DNA of 32,875 nucleotides, taken from Streptomyces olivochromogenes (GTDB taxonomy: Bacteria; Actinomycetota; Actinomycetes; Streptomycetales; Streptomycetaceae). The notes beneath the pieces were generated by a model, which had not been told where the DNA came from, ran no database searches, and was given only the letters and a program-made list of their open reading frames with translations. The DNA is taken from NCBI RefSeq assembly GCF_001514115.1, contig NZ_KQ948471.1, forward strand, positions 55,815-88,689, in the 5' to 3' direction. The position numbers and the translations under genes were made by a program. Below, piece after piece: positions 6,757 to 14,800 of the stretch. The stretch's first letter is position 1. The number at the start of each line of letters is the position of its first letter.

Positions 6757-8036
6757 ATCACTCGGGGAAAGTCGATCAGGACGACATTGTGCGAGCGCGG
6801 AATGTGCTGCTCGCATCGGGGCGCCGCACGCCGCGCGAGGAAGTCGACGCCTACCGGGTGCTCGCCCAGGTCAGCCCCGCCTCATACCTGCCGCTCTTGG
6901 CCAGGGCGCTGCAACGTCTGAGTTACGACACGAGCTCCGGCAAGAAGCACGCGGCCTGCCTCGCACTGTGCGAGGAGGCGGTGGCCGTGGCGCGGTCCAT
7001 CGATCAGGCCGAACCTGCCCGTGCGGATGTTCTGTACGAGGCCCTCAACACGTGCCAGAGAGAGCTGTACGACCTGGGGCGACGCGCCGAAGGGCTGGCC
7101 ATGCGCGCCGAGATGCTCGCCATTGGGCGTGCGCAGGCCGAACTGTCCGAAGACTCCGTGGTCAAAGGACTGCGTGTATGGGCTGCCGGTCTTTCCGAGG
7201 AAGGCCGGTATGCCGAGGCTGCCGATGCCATGACCGAGCTGGTCGCAGCGATCCTGCCCGATGGGCCCGCCAGCGGGGGTCTCGCCTGGACACTTCTGGA
7301 GTGGATCGCCGCTCTCCATGACGCTGGCCGGTCCGGCGAAGCACTCGCCGCGTTCGAGACGCTCGTCAGTATGGAAGCGGCCGAAACCGCGAACGACCGC
7401 GGTCCGATGGCCTGCCATCTCTACTCCCTCATCGGGTACGCGCAGATGCTCGACACCCACGGCCGAAGAGGGCAAGCGGCCCTCGTGCGGCAAGAGGCAC
7501 TCGCTTTGCTGACGGAGCTGGCCGACACCGGTGAGCGGAAGTCCTGGAGTGGCTACCAGGCGTCGTTCTGGGCGGTGCTGCTGGCCTTCTCCGGTGCCGA
7601 AAGCGATCGGCCTGCACCCGATGGACCGCGTCCGCCTTCGGGGGCGGCGCCCATGCAGTGGTCACCCGATGCCAAGCGGCGCTACTTCGATAGCCGTCAC
7701 GCCCTCCGTGAAGAGGTGGACACCCTTGCTTCGCGAGCCACCGAGGATCCGGACCAGCATCTGGCCGAACTGGTCCGGCTGCATCGGGTCCTCACCGTCC
7801 GCTCCGCCGTTTACTGGGAGAACCGTACCCATCTGTTCGTGGAGCGAGTGCGCTCCCTGTTCGACGACGGAGTGGGTCTGGCCCGTCGGTTGTCTCAACA
7901 CGATCCGACAGACGGAACGCGAACACTGGCCAAGATCCTGATCGACCGATCGACCTTCCACACCGCCGCCCACGAGTTCGGGGCCGCCCTCGACGACTTC
8001 CGCCAAGCCCTGAGCTACCTGGGGGAGGCGAACTAA
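6753..8036 (+). CDS. TPR-repeat protein, unknown function
   Basis: This 427-residue, largely helical protein has several degenerate tetratricopeptide-like repeats in residues about 30-270 (for example SYLPLLARALQRLS and EALAAFETLVSMEA). A Pro-rich break around 285-300 is followed by a second helical region. TPR arrays bind partner proteins; in Streptomyces similar ones often occur in large signalling or conflict proteins, but no effector domain is attached here. There is no signal peptide or membrane segment. The ATG is the only in-frame start, and its initiation probably depends on the leader ORF at 6706. Codon use is a little less GC-rich than in the flanking genes. The 147 bases after its stop hold nothing clear. 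Confidence 0.75.
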   Translation: MNHSGKVDQDDIVRARNVLLASGRRTPREEVDAYRVLAQVSPASYLPLLARALQRLSYDTSSGKKHAACLALCEEAVAVARSIDQAEPARADVLYEALNTCQRELYDLGRRAEGLAMRAEMLAIGRAQAELSEDSVVKGLRVWAAGLSEEGRYAEAADAMTELVAAILPDGPASGGLAWTLLEWIAALHDAGRSGEALAAFETLVSMEAAETANDRGPMACHLYSLIGYAQMLDTHGRRGQAALVRQEALALLTELADTGERKSWSGYQASFWAVLLAFSGAESDRPAPDGPRPPSGAAPMQWSPDAKRRYFDSRHALREEVDTLASRATEDPDQHLAELVRLHRVLTVRSAVYWENRTHLFVERVRSLFDDGVGLARRLSQHDPTDGTRTLAKILIDRSTFHTAAHEFGAALDDFRQALSYLGEAN

Positions 8037-8183
8037 CCTAAGCCGGCCGACGTCCGCCCCAGGACTCGTAAACACGAGCCGCTCCGCCAGACCGAGGAAG
8101 CTCGGCGATTCCGCAACTTCCAATAGCCCGGATTACCAGTACTGAGACTTCCCCGTGCCGCCGGACGGTCGGGATCCCGGGCG

Positions 8184-8576
8184 TTACCCCTGTGAGGCAC
8201 CGCCCGAGGGCAGGCGCTGTGTGGTGGGGGCGCATTCGGCTTGCTGGGCGGCCATGACCTCGTCACCGTGCTCGAAGGCCCATGCTCCGACGGCGTCGAT
8301 GGGGGCCAACAAGGTCCGTCCCAGGGCGGTGAGCCGGTACTCGACCCGCGGTGGTGCTCCGGGATGTGCGTGCCGTTCCACCAGTCCGTTGAACTGCAGG
8401 CGCCGCAGTGTCTCGGTGAGGACCTTGGAGCTGATGCCCCCGATCCGCTCCCGTAGTTCGACCGGGCGCCTGGGACCCTCGCGCAGTGCCCAGAGCACCA
8501 CGGCGTTCCAGGTGTTGGAGAGCAGGTCGAAGGCGAGGCGGGCGCGGCAGTCGGCGAGGAAGGCGTCGGTCGTCAC
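8184..8576 (-). CDS. HxlR-family transcriptional regulator
   Basis: This 130-residue winged-helix DNA-binding protein has the HxlR pattern: WNAVVLWALREGPRRPVELRERIGG, then SSKVLTETLRRLQFNGLVER and the wing VEYRLTALGRTLL. A cysteine at residue 10 sits where redox- or quinone-sensing HxlR proteins (YodB, QorR types) have their reactive cysteine, so thiol-based sensing is possible. The GTG at 8576 is chosen because family members begin just before this helix; the longer ORF upstream is a shadow of the divergent gene. It is transcribed away from the reductase at 8651 across 74 bases and probably controls it. Confidence 0.85.
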   Translation of the reverse strand: MTTDAFLADCRARLAFDLLSNTWNAVVLWALREGPRRPVELRERIGGISSKVLTETLRRLQFNGLVERHAHPGAPPRVEYRLTALGRTLLAPIDAVGAWAFEHGDEVMAAQQAECAPTTQRLPSGGASQG

Positions 8577-8650
8577 GTACCGAATGGTGCCCGACAGGCC
8601 GCCTAGCGTCGTCCCGGAAGGCCGAAGCAGGCATGGAGAGGAATCGCGTG

Positions 8651-9367
8651 ATGAGAATCGGCGTGCTGGGAACGGGCGGCATGGCGGACGCACTTGCCAC
8701 CCACTGGGCGCGGGCCGGGCACGAGGTGACCGTCGGGGGACGGGACGCGGACAAGGCGGAGCGGCTCGCGACGCGCATCGGGGGCAGCGCGAAGCCTGCA
8801 GGTCTGCGTGCGGCGGCCGCGTTCGGTCAGGTGGTGCTGGCCGCGCTGCCCTATGACGCAGGAGCGGGCGTGGCACGGGAGCTGCGGGCGGACCTGGACG
8901 GCAAGGTGCTGCTCGACTGTTCCAATCCGGTCGGGCCGGGCTTCCGGCTGCTGACGGAAGGAGGACCTTCGGCAGCGCGGCAGCTGGCCGCGGCGGCACC
9001 GGGAGCCCATGTGGTCAAGGCGTTCAATCTCTGCCACGAGGACGTGTGGCGCATGCGGCCACCCGTCTTCGACGGGCGGCCACTGGCTGTTCCGGTCTGC
9101 GGGGACGACCAGGCAGCCCTCGCGCGCGTACGCGAGTTGGTGCGGGACGTGGGCTGTGCGCCCGTAGCCGGCGGCGGTCTCGAACGGGCGGGGCTCCTGG
9201 AGGCGACCGCCGCGCTGTTCATCGCGCTGTGGGTCGCAGAGGAAGCGGACGTCCAGGCGATCGCACCTCCGCTGGCGTATGCGGCCGGACCGGGCCGTGA
9301 GCAGGCAGAAGGCGGCGAGAGGGCTGATGGCGGACGGCGTCGTCGTACGGCGTGCGGCAGGCAGTGA
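8651..9367 (+). CDS. F420-dependent NADP reductase-like NAD(P)-binding oxidoreductase
   Basis: This 238-residue protein opens with a Rossmann motif, MRIGVLGTGGMADALATHWA, and keeps the NADP-type segment VGGRDADKAERLA. This is the organisation of F420H2:NADP oxidoreductases and related putative reductases. VLLDCSNPVG and VVKAFN further on are typical of the same family. The ATG at 8651 has a strong Shine-Dalgarno GGAGAGGAA (8635-8643) at correct spacing, better than the in-frame ATG at 8633. The last 25 or so residues are Gly/Glu/Arg-rich and do not resemble the family end, so the original stop may have been lost. It is likely controlled by the divergent HxlR protein. Confidence 0.8.
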   Translation: MRIGVLGTGGMADALATHWARAGHEVTVGGRDADKAERLATRIGGSAKPAGLRAAAAFGQVVLAALPYDAGAGVARELRADLDGKVLLDCSNPVGPGFRLLTEGGPSAARQLAAAAPGAHVVKAFNLCHEDVWRMRPPVFDGRPLAVPVCGDDQAALARVRELVRDVGCAPVAGGGLERAGLLEATAALFIALWVAEEADVQAIAPPLAYAAGPGREQAEGGERADGGRRRRTACGRQ

Positions 9368-9397
9368 GTGATCAGGATTGTGAGGGATCAGGAGTTC

Positions 9398-9440
9398 GGG
9401 CCGGTTCGGGCGCTGGTGGTCACCGCGCCCGGACCGGCCC
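9398..9440. terminator. Long hairpin between convergent genes, likely bidirectional terminator
   Basis: A 16-bp stem (9398-9413 with 9425-9440, one G-T pair, beginning GGGCCGGT) with an 11-base loop lies in the 91-base gap between the reductase and acylase stops. Confidence 0.75.
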
Positions 9441-9458
9441 GCTCCACGCCGGGCCGGG

Positions 9459-11948
9459 TCAGCTGTGCAAGGTCGTCACCGTCAGGGCCGGGTCGTCGGC
9501 GATCTCTGCCTGTGTGAAGCGTTCGGTGACCCACTGCTTGCGGGAGAAGAGGCGGGTCTGGTCCGTGTAGTGGGGCGAGGCCGGGTTCGACGACTGGCCG
9601 TAGGTGAGGAGGGTGTGGGCGCGGGGGCCGTCCGGGGTCAGTTCGACGGCCATCAGGAAGCTGCTGCCGAAGGCGCCGGCGGGCGGGGTGCCGGTGCCCG
9701 AGCCGGGGCCGGCGTCCACGACGTCGAAGCAGCCCACGTCGCAGCCGGGCAGCGGGATGCCGGCCCACTTCTGTACGGCGCCGAGCTCGGTGTCGACCGG
9801 GAGGTCACGGGCGGCGAAGTCCTGGACGGCGTCGGCCAGGGCGTGCTGGACGCGTACGTCGTCGCCGTTGATGCCGCGTGGTGTGGTGAGGGGCTGGGCG
9901 GGGTCGTAGGGGACGCGGCGCCAGGTGTCGGGCGGGCCGTTGTCGAGGAGGCGGTTGAAGAAGGTGATCCAGAGCGCGGCGCCCCGGCTGGTGGTGTCGG
10001 CGCGGGTGTCCCAGCGGGCGAGGGTCGTGCACGCCTGCTGTACGTCGACCTCCGTGCCGTCCGTGGTCGTCAGGCGTGGGTGGGCGCGGCACATGTCGAC
10101 CACGTCGTCGCGGCCCGTCTCGGCCGACAGGACGCGGTTGCCGAGCATCGACGCGCGCAGGGTGGCCCGGGTGAAGCCCGGGGCGCCGAGTCCGTCCGTG
10201 CCGTTCGCGCGTTGCGCGATCATGCGGAGTCCGAGCTGGGCCCGCTGGTCGAGGTGGGGATCGATGTCGTACACGCCCGGGAGGCCGGTGAGGGGCGCCT
10301 CGGGGTTGGTGTACTGGGGTCCGTTGTTGGAGTTGGCGACGTAGTCGGTGCGGTTCAGCTTCGGCTGGCGGGAGGGGCCGTAGATGCCCGGCACGAGCGC
10401 GTCGGGGTCGCTGCCCCAGGCGCAGGCCGACGTCGAACCGTCCAGGGCGGCGGGTGTCTCCTTGCCGGCCGGAAGGGTGCAGCGGCCCAGTTGTGCGTCG
10501 GTGAGGCGCGGGACGGCCGAGGAGTCGGTGAAGTACGTGCCGCCGCTGGTGTCGGCCGCGAGGGTGTAGGTCCAGGGGATGCCCTGGTAGGTGTTCTGGG
10601 CGGTGCGCAGCTGGGCGAGGCTGTGGGCCTTGCCCATGGCCAGCCAGGTGTTCATGGAGCGCAGGTTGTCGGCGTTGGCGTCGCGGACGGCGTAGGCGGT
10701 CTTCGTGGTCCAGGCGGAGGAGAGGACCGGGCCGAAGCGTGAGGTGTACAGGGTGCGGTCGACGGTCGACAGTCTGCCGTTCTCGTCGCGGACGGTGACC
10801 GGGACCGTGCGGCGTTTCATCCGCTCGGCCTTCCCGTCGACCACGTAGCTGGTCGGGTCGCCGGGCACGAGCTTCAAGGCGTAGAAGGAGGCGTGCTGGG
10901 CGTCGCTCGCGGTGTGCGTCCAGGCGAGGCTCTGGTTGTGGCCGATCTCGACCAGGGGAGTGCCGTACAGGCCGGCGCCGGACACGTCCAGGGTGCCGGG
11001 GATCGTCAACTGCACTTGGTAGAAGCGGAAGTTGCCGACGGTCCAGGGAAGGTGCGGGTTGGCGAGGACCATCGCGTTGCCGGTGCGGGTGGCGTCCCGG
11101 CCGAGCGCCCAGCCGTTGCTGCCGACACCGGCCGTGGCGAGGCCCTGCGCGCCCGGGGTGAGGGATGCCGCGGCCGTCGCACGGGAGGTCCCGGAGGCCG
11201 CCGTGCCTTTGCCGGCTGGGGTCTTTGAGGCCGCCGTGTCCTTGCCGTCCGAGGTCCCGGAGGCCGCCGTGCCGCCGGCGCCCGCCGCCGGAGGCTTCGC
11301 GTCGCCGATGTCAGGCGCCAACGGGACCGTCGCGGTGATCCTGTTGACGTCGTACACGACGCTCCACAGGTCGAGCGCGGTGATCGGCCGCACCCAGGGC
11401 TTGCCCTTGCAGCGCGGGTCCGGCAGCTTGTCGACGCCCGTGTCGCGCAGATAGCGGTTGTAGCCGGCCGCGTACCCCTCGACCATCCGGCGCAGCTCCG
11501 CCGTCGGCCCCAGCGGCGCCTTCCGGTCGAGGAGCCGCTGGACGGTGCCCGCGCGCAGTTGCCCCTTGTAGTACGTGTCGCTCGCGAGGTCGGAGCCCTC
11601 TCCGGACTCCCCGTCGGGCCCGAAGAACTGGGACCGCTCGCCCCGTAAGGTCACCACCTGGTCGGCGAGTTCGCACACGTTGTCCTGCGCGAACGCGTAG
11701 CCGTAGCCGTATCCGAGGCCGTCGAAGTCCTGGGCCAGGATGTGCGGGATGCCGTACTCGGTCCGGCTGATCCGGGCCGTGTGCCCGCCCTCGGCCACCG
11801 TCTCGCCGCCCGGCCCCGTCGCGGCGGTGGAGGGCGCGGGCAGCAGGGCCACGGTGGCCGAGGTGAGACAGAGGGCGGCCGCGACGGCCGACAACCGGCC
11901 TGACAGGGAACGCTTATGACGCTTCGTCAGTGATCTGGGTTCACCCAT
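9459..11948 (-). CDS. Secreted penicillin-acylase-family (S45) amidohydrolase, AHL/aculeacin acylase type
   Basis: This 829-residue Ntn-hydrolase precursor belongs to the family of Streptomyces AHL acylases and aculeacin A acylase, which remove acyl chains from homoserine lactones, lipopeptides or beta-lactams. A signal peptide (basic start, core ending PSTAATG) precedes the alpha chain. Autocleavage would occur before Ser277 in GVG-SNGWALG, the beta-chain nucleophile; HNQSLAWTHT and a later SNNGPQYTN carry the usual catalytic/oxyanion residues. Between the chains lies a spacer with three 11-residue repeats (residues about 222-255). The ATG at 11948 is preferred over GTG at 11957 because GAAGGG lies at workable distance. 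It could degrade quorum or antibiotic signals of competitors; the true substrate is unknown. Confidence 0.9.
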   Translation of the reverse strand: MGEPRSLTKRHKRSLSGRLSAVAAALCLTSATVALLPAPSTAATGPGGETVAEGGHTARISRTEYGIPHILAQDFDGLGYGYGYAFAQDNVCELADQVVTLRGERSQFFGPDGESGEGSDLASDTYYKGQLRAGTVQRLLDRKAPLGPTAELRRMVEGYAAGYNRYLRDTGVDKLPDPRCKGKPWVRPITALDLWSVVYDVNRITATVPLAPDIGDAKPPAAGAGGTAASGTSDGKDTAASKTPAGKGTAASGTSRATAAASLTPGAQGLATAGVGSNGWALGRDATRTGNAMVLANPHLPWTVGNFRFYQVQLTIPGTLDVSGAGLYGTPLVEIGHNQSLAWTHTASDAQHASFYALKLVPGDPTSYVVDGKAERMKRRTVPVTVRDENGRLSTVDRTLYTSRFGPVLSSAWTTKTAYAVRDANADNLRSMNTWLAMGKAHSLAQLRTAQNTYQGIPWTYTLAADTSGGTYFTDSSAVPRLTDAQLGRCTLPAGKETPAALDGSTSACAWGSDPDALVPGIYGPSRQPKLNRTDYVANSNNGPQYTNPEAPLTGLPGVYDIDPHLDQRAQLGLRMIAQRANGTDGLGAPGFTRATLRASMLGNRVLSAETGRDDVVDMCRAHPRLTTTDGTEVDVQQACTTLARWDTRADTTSRGAALWITFFNRLLDNGPPDTWRRVPYDPAQPLTTPRGINGDDVRVQHALADAVQDFAARDLPVDTELGAVQKWAGIPLPGCDVGCFDVVDAGPGSGTGTPPAGAFGSSFLMAVELTPDGPRAHTLLTYGQSSNPASPHYTDQTRLFSRKQWVTERFTQAEIADDPALTVTTLHS
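11185..11283 (-). repeat. Three 33-base tandem repeats in the acylase spacer
   Basis: Three 33-base units (11185-11217, 11218-11250, 11251-11283) encode 11-residue repeats of the form G/D-TAAS-G/K-T-S/P-x-x-x. Units 1 and 3 share their first 22 bases on the + strand. They lie just before the autoproteolytic serine, so copy number could vary without harming the mature enzyme. Confidence 0.8.
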
Positions 11949-12259
11949 GGCTGCCACCCTTCAGGGTGAACCGCCGGGCGGCATCGAGCCTCCGGCGGAT
12001 TTCCGGGCGGCGTGTCAGTCCTGGGATGTACGCCTTTGGGCTCTGCCGGCTCTGTCAGCTCCGTCCGGCCCGCTGTCCGTCGCGTCCTTGGACCGGGCCC
12101 GTCCGTCGGGCGCCCAGTGCCAGGAGCTGTCCGGCCGGTCATGTGCGGAGCCGGATGACGAGTGCCGCTGCGGGTGACGGCGCCCGGGAAGACGGAGCCG
12201 CGCTTGCCGCAACGGGTGGCGGCAGCAGGGGAGTTCTCTCTGCCCACAGGGCCTGTCGG
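11949..12259. other. 311-base gap upstream of the acylase
   Basis: No credible gene. It must contain the acylase promoter on the minus strand, which I could not place. It holds the left copy of the 23-bp inverted repeat at 12120-12142. Confidence 0.5.
12120..12142 (+). repeat. Left copy of a 23-bp inverted repeat
   Basis: The sequence beginning CCAGGAGCTGTCCGG is the exact reverse complement of 14137-14159. The two copies bracket the hydrolase and HTH genes. Confidence 0.85.
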
Positions 12260-13522
12260 CTACTGTCGCGACAGCCAGGCCGTGATCTCGTCCACCACCG
12301 CCGGCTCGACGTGTCCTGGCCGCGCATACTCGGCCGGGGTGGGGTGGCCGCTGCCGGAGAAGAAGAGGTGGTTGGCGTCCTGGTGGATCCGGATGGTCAC
12401 CTCGGGCCGGTGTGCGAGGGCGTTCTGCCAGCGGACCAGGTCGTCGGCGACGGTCACTTGGTAGTCCCGTCCGCCCTGCAGGATCAGCATCGGGCAGGCC
12501 AGCCCTGCCGCTGTGGCCACGGGGTCGTAGGCGCGCAGGTCGAGCCAGTAGGAGGCGGAGAACCCCAGCGGCAGCAGCTTTGACGGTGTGTCAGGGGCAA
12601 GGCCGGGGGATGCCACCAGCGCGGCCTGCCGGGCGAGTGCGGCAACCATCTCCTCCGCGCCGGGCCCGGGGGTGAGTGCCGCGAGATGGCGGGCGACCCG
12701 GACGGCCGCCTCGTGCATCGGCTGTGCGTCTGCCGCGAGCAGCACCAGGCCCGCGATCGACGGGTCGGCGGCGGCGATCCGGGGTGCCGCCTTGCCGCCC
12801 ATGCTGTGGCCGAGCAGATGGATCCGGTCCGGGGCCACTTCGGGCTGCTGCCGGAGCAGGTGGACGGCGGCGAGCGCGGGCGGCAGGTACTCGTCGGCCA
12901 TGGTGAAGTCCCGCGGCAGGCGATCCGGGTGCGCGAAGGCCGCCTTGTCGAAGCGCAGCACGGCCACCTGCCGGGTGACGAGCCCCCAGGCGAGGTCCTT
13001 GAGCGGCTTGTTCGGGCCGCTGCTCTCGTCCCGGTCGAACGCACCGCCACCGCTGAGCAGCACTACGGCGGGCCACGGTCCGGGGCCGACAGGCAGGCTG
13101 AGCGTGCCGGGCACGGCGAGCGGACCGGTCCCGAGCAAGACGTCCCGCTCGGTGAACCGGGCCGTATCCGCATAGTGCGGCGGATGCCACTCGGCGCCGC
13201 CGTGCGGGTCGAGCCGCAGTCCGTGCAGCAGGCCGTCACCGCCGACCGAAGTGACCACGGTGAAGCCGCTGTCCGCGCAGGTCACTGGGATGTGCACGCG
13301 CACGGGGTCGGCCTCGCCGGCCTGGCTTGCCGGCTCTTCGACCGCCCTGACCCCGCCATGTCCGGCTGCCTGGGCAGCCCATGCGAGCCTCAGCGCCTCG
13401 GCGGAGACAGCGGCGCGCAGTGGTGGCGAGAACAGCTCCACGATCTCGTCAAAACGCTCCGCCTGCAGCAGCGCGGCGAAGCCTCGCGCCACCTCCAGTG
13501 CCTCGCCCTTATAAATTCTCAT
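12260..13522 (-). CDS. Alpha/beta hydrolase with N-terminal DUF3887-like domain
   Basis: This 420-residue protein has a helical DUF3887-like N-terminal domain (residues about 5-110), then an alpha/beta-hydrolase domain. The nucleophile elbow is GHSMGG with Ser240; the acid is probably the Asp in LQGGRDYQV and the base the His in DANHLFF. This suggests esterase, lipase or peptidase-like hydrolysis of a small substrate; there is no clear signal peptide. ATG 13522 is chosen because a DUF3887 domain starts directly after it, though its Shine-Dalgarno is weak and the first codons (AGA ATT TAT AAG) are unusually AT-rich. The long ORF reading upstream to 14170 merely crosses the divergent gene. It is probably repressed or activated by the HTH protein at 13559. 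Confidence 0.85.
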   Translation of the reverse strand: MRIYKGEALEVARGFAALLQAERFDEIVELFSPPLRAAVSAEALRLAWAAQAAGHGGVRAVEEPASQAGEADPVRVHIPVTCADSGFTVVTSVGGDGLLHGLRLDPHGGAEWHPPHYADTARFTERDVLLGTGPLAVPGTLSLPVGPGPWPAVVLLSGGGAFDRDESSGPNKPLKDLAWGLVTRQVAVLRFDKAAFAHPDRLPRDFTMADEYLPPALAAVHLLRQQPEVAPDRIHLLGHSMGGKAAPRIAAADPSIAGLVLLAADAQPMHEAAVRVARHLAALTPGPGAEEMVAALARQAALVASPGLAPDTPSKLLPLGFSASYWLDLRAYDPVATAAGLACPMLILQGGRDYQVTVADDLVRWQNALAHRPEVTIRIHQDANHLFFSGSGHPTPAEYARPGHVEPAVVDEITAWLSRQ

Positions 13523-13551
13523 GATTGAGAAAGGTAGCAGTCGTGAGAAAG
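13516..13551. promoter_or_regulatory. Likely operator for the HTH regulator
   Basis: A perfect inverted repeat TTCTCA-TGAT-TGAGAA (13516-13531) covers the hydrolase start codon. A third half-site, within TGAGAAAG (13544-13551), repeats TGAGAAAG (13526-13533) at 18 bases. All lie in or at the edge of the 36-base gap between the divergent genes. Confidence 0.55.
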
Positions 13552-13558
13552 TTTGGGC

Positions 13559-14140
13559 ATGGACTCCTTGGACCTGCTCGCCCACCCCATCCGACTGCGG
13601 ATCGTCCACGCGATGGGCGGCGGAAGGCTGCTGACCACCACTCAGCTCTGCGCACGTATCCCCGAAGCCTCCAAGGCCACCGTCTACCGCCACATCGATC
13701 TGCTGGTGGACGGCGGGATTCTGGAGGTCGCCGAGGAACACAGGGTGCGCGGCGCAGTACAGCGGCACTACCGGCTGCGGCAGGACCGTGCCGTGATCGG
13801 CTCCGAGACGGTCCGCACGCTCACGCCGGCGGACCATCGCCAGACATTCGCCACCGCGATGACCGCCCTGCTGGCCGAGTTCAACGCCTACCTCGCCCGC
13901 GAAGGGGCCGACCCGGTGGCCGACCAAGTGGGCTACCGGCAACACGCACTCTGGCTCAGCCCGGCAGAACTGGAAGAGCTGACCGGTGAGCTGCGCGCAG
14001 CCATCGCGCCGAGGCTGGCCAACCGGCCGAGCCCTGAGCGGGCACAGTACCTGCTCAGCCCGATCCACTTCCCGGTGGAAGACCCGCAGCGGGAAACCGG
14101 GCAGCCGGCGGCTGCAACGGATGTCGAAACGGACGTATGA
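13559..14140 (+). CDS. ArsR-like winged-helix transcriptional regulator
   Basis: This 193-residue regulator has an N-terminal HTH: LDLLAHPIRLRIVHAM, then LTTTQLCARIPEASKATVYRHIDLLVDGGILEVAEEH and the wing RHYRL (residues about 4-80). The C-terminal part is helical and of the kind seen in ArsR/HTH_20 proteins that bind a small ligand or dimerise. ATG 13559 follows GTGAGAAAG at usable distance, better than TTG 13553. It is divergent from the hydrolase at 12260 across 36 bases and likely controls both. Its stop codon lies inside the right copy of the 23-bp inverted repeat. Confidence 0.8.
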   Translation: MDSLDLLAHPIRLRIVHAMGGGRLLTTTQLCARIPEASKATVYRHIDLLVDGGILEVAEEHRVRGAVQRHYRLRQDRAVIGSETVRTLTPADHRQTFATAMTALLAEFNAYLAREGADPVADQVGYRQHALWLSPAELEELTGELRAAIAPRLANRPSPERAQYLLSPIHFPVEDPQRETGQPAAATDVETDV

Positions 14141-14159
14141 CCGGCCGGACAGCTCCTGG
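14137..14159 (-). repeat. Right copy of the 23-bp inverted repeat
   Basis: Exact reverse complement of 12120-12142. It overlaps the stop codon of the HTH gene and abuts the 3' end of the oxidoreductase pseudogene. Confidence 0.85.
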
Positions 14160-14595
14160 GGACGGAGCACGATCTTGCCATGAGTGTGCCGTCGTTCCAG
14201 TTCGCGGAAACGCGTCTCGCACCCGTTCCAGCGGGCAGGTGCGGGCTATCGGCACCTCCGGCTCCCCGCGCGCGGCGAGCCGGGCCGGCTCGCCGCGCGC
14301 GACCGCGCAGGCTGCCGCACCTTCTCCGTAGGCCCGCGCCCCACCCTGGCCGCAGGCTGCCAGTCGCTGATCGTGTTGATCCGCTCGGGCCGCACGCCCG
14401 ACTCCACTGACGGCTCCACGTAGCCGTCGCCGATCGTGTCGATGAACGCGTCGACGTTCCGCCGGAAGCCTGCCGGATCCGACCGGCCACGTCCCGCCCG
14501 TACCCGACCGGTGACACCGCGATCCTTCAGCCAGGCGTGGTTCTGCTCACTCGCCAGCCCGAACACACCACAACGCCCGGCACCGTTCGGGGCGC
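14160..14595 (-). pseudogene. Remnant of a zinc-type/quinone oxidoreductase (MDR family)
   Basis: Pieces of the C-terminal half of an NADP-dependent MDR oxidoreductase can be read in order on the minus strand only by changing frame about four times: VFGLASEQNHAWLKDRGV; then PVGYGRDVAGRIRQASGG; then NVDAFIDTIGDGYVE with VRPERINTISDW; then VPIARTCPLERVRDAF; then RELERRHTHGKIVLRP. Breaks fall near 14518, 14460, 14345 and 14205. The N-terminal catalytic half is missing. This is a dead gene. Confidence 0.75.
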
Positions 14596-14800
14596 TCGGC
14601 TGCGCACGAGTACTGGCACCAGGACTCACTCCCTCTCAGCCCTCAGGAGCGGTTGTCCAACTCTGGCTCGATGCTGGCCATTTTGTGCACCCGGACTTGC
14701 CGACGCCTTGACGATCCGTTTCCTGCACGTTCAACCAGCCATCTGTGCCTGCGTTGTGTGCCGTCCCTAAGGTCCCTGAGTGTTTCGGAAGAAGGGGCTC

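Noticed and set aside
12260..14170. 636-codon version of the hydrolase ORF
   Set aside because: It reads back through the divergent HTH gene; the DUF3887 domain starts at 13522, so the extension is a shadow.
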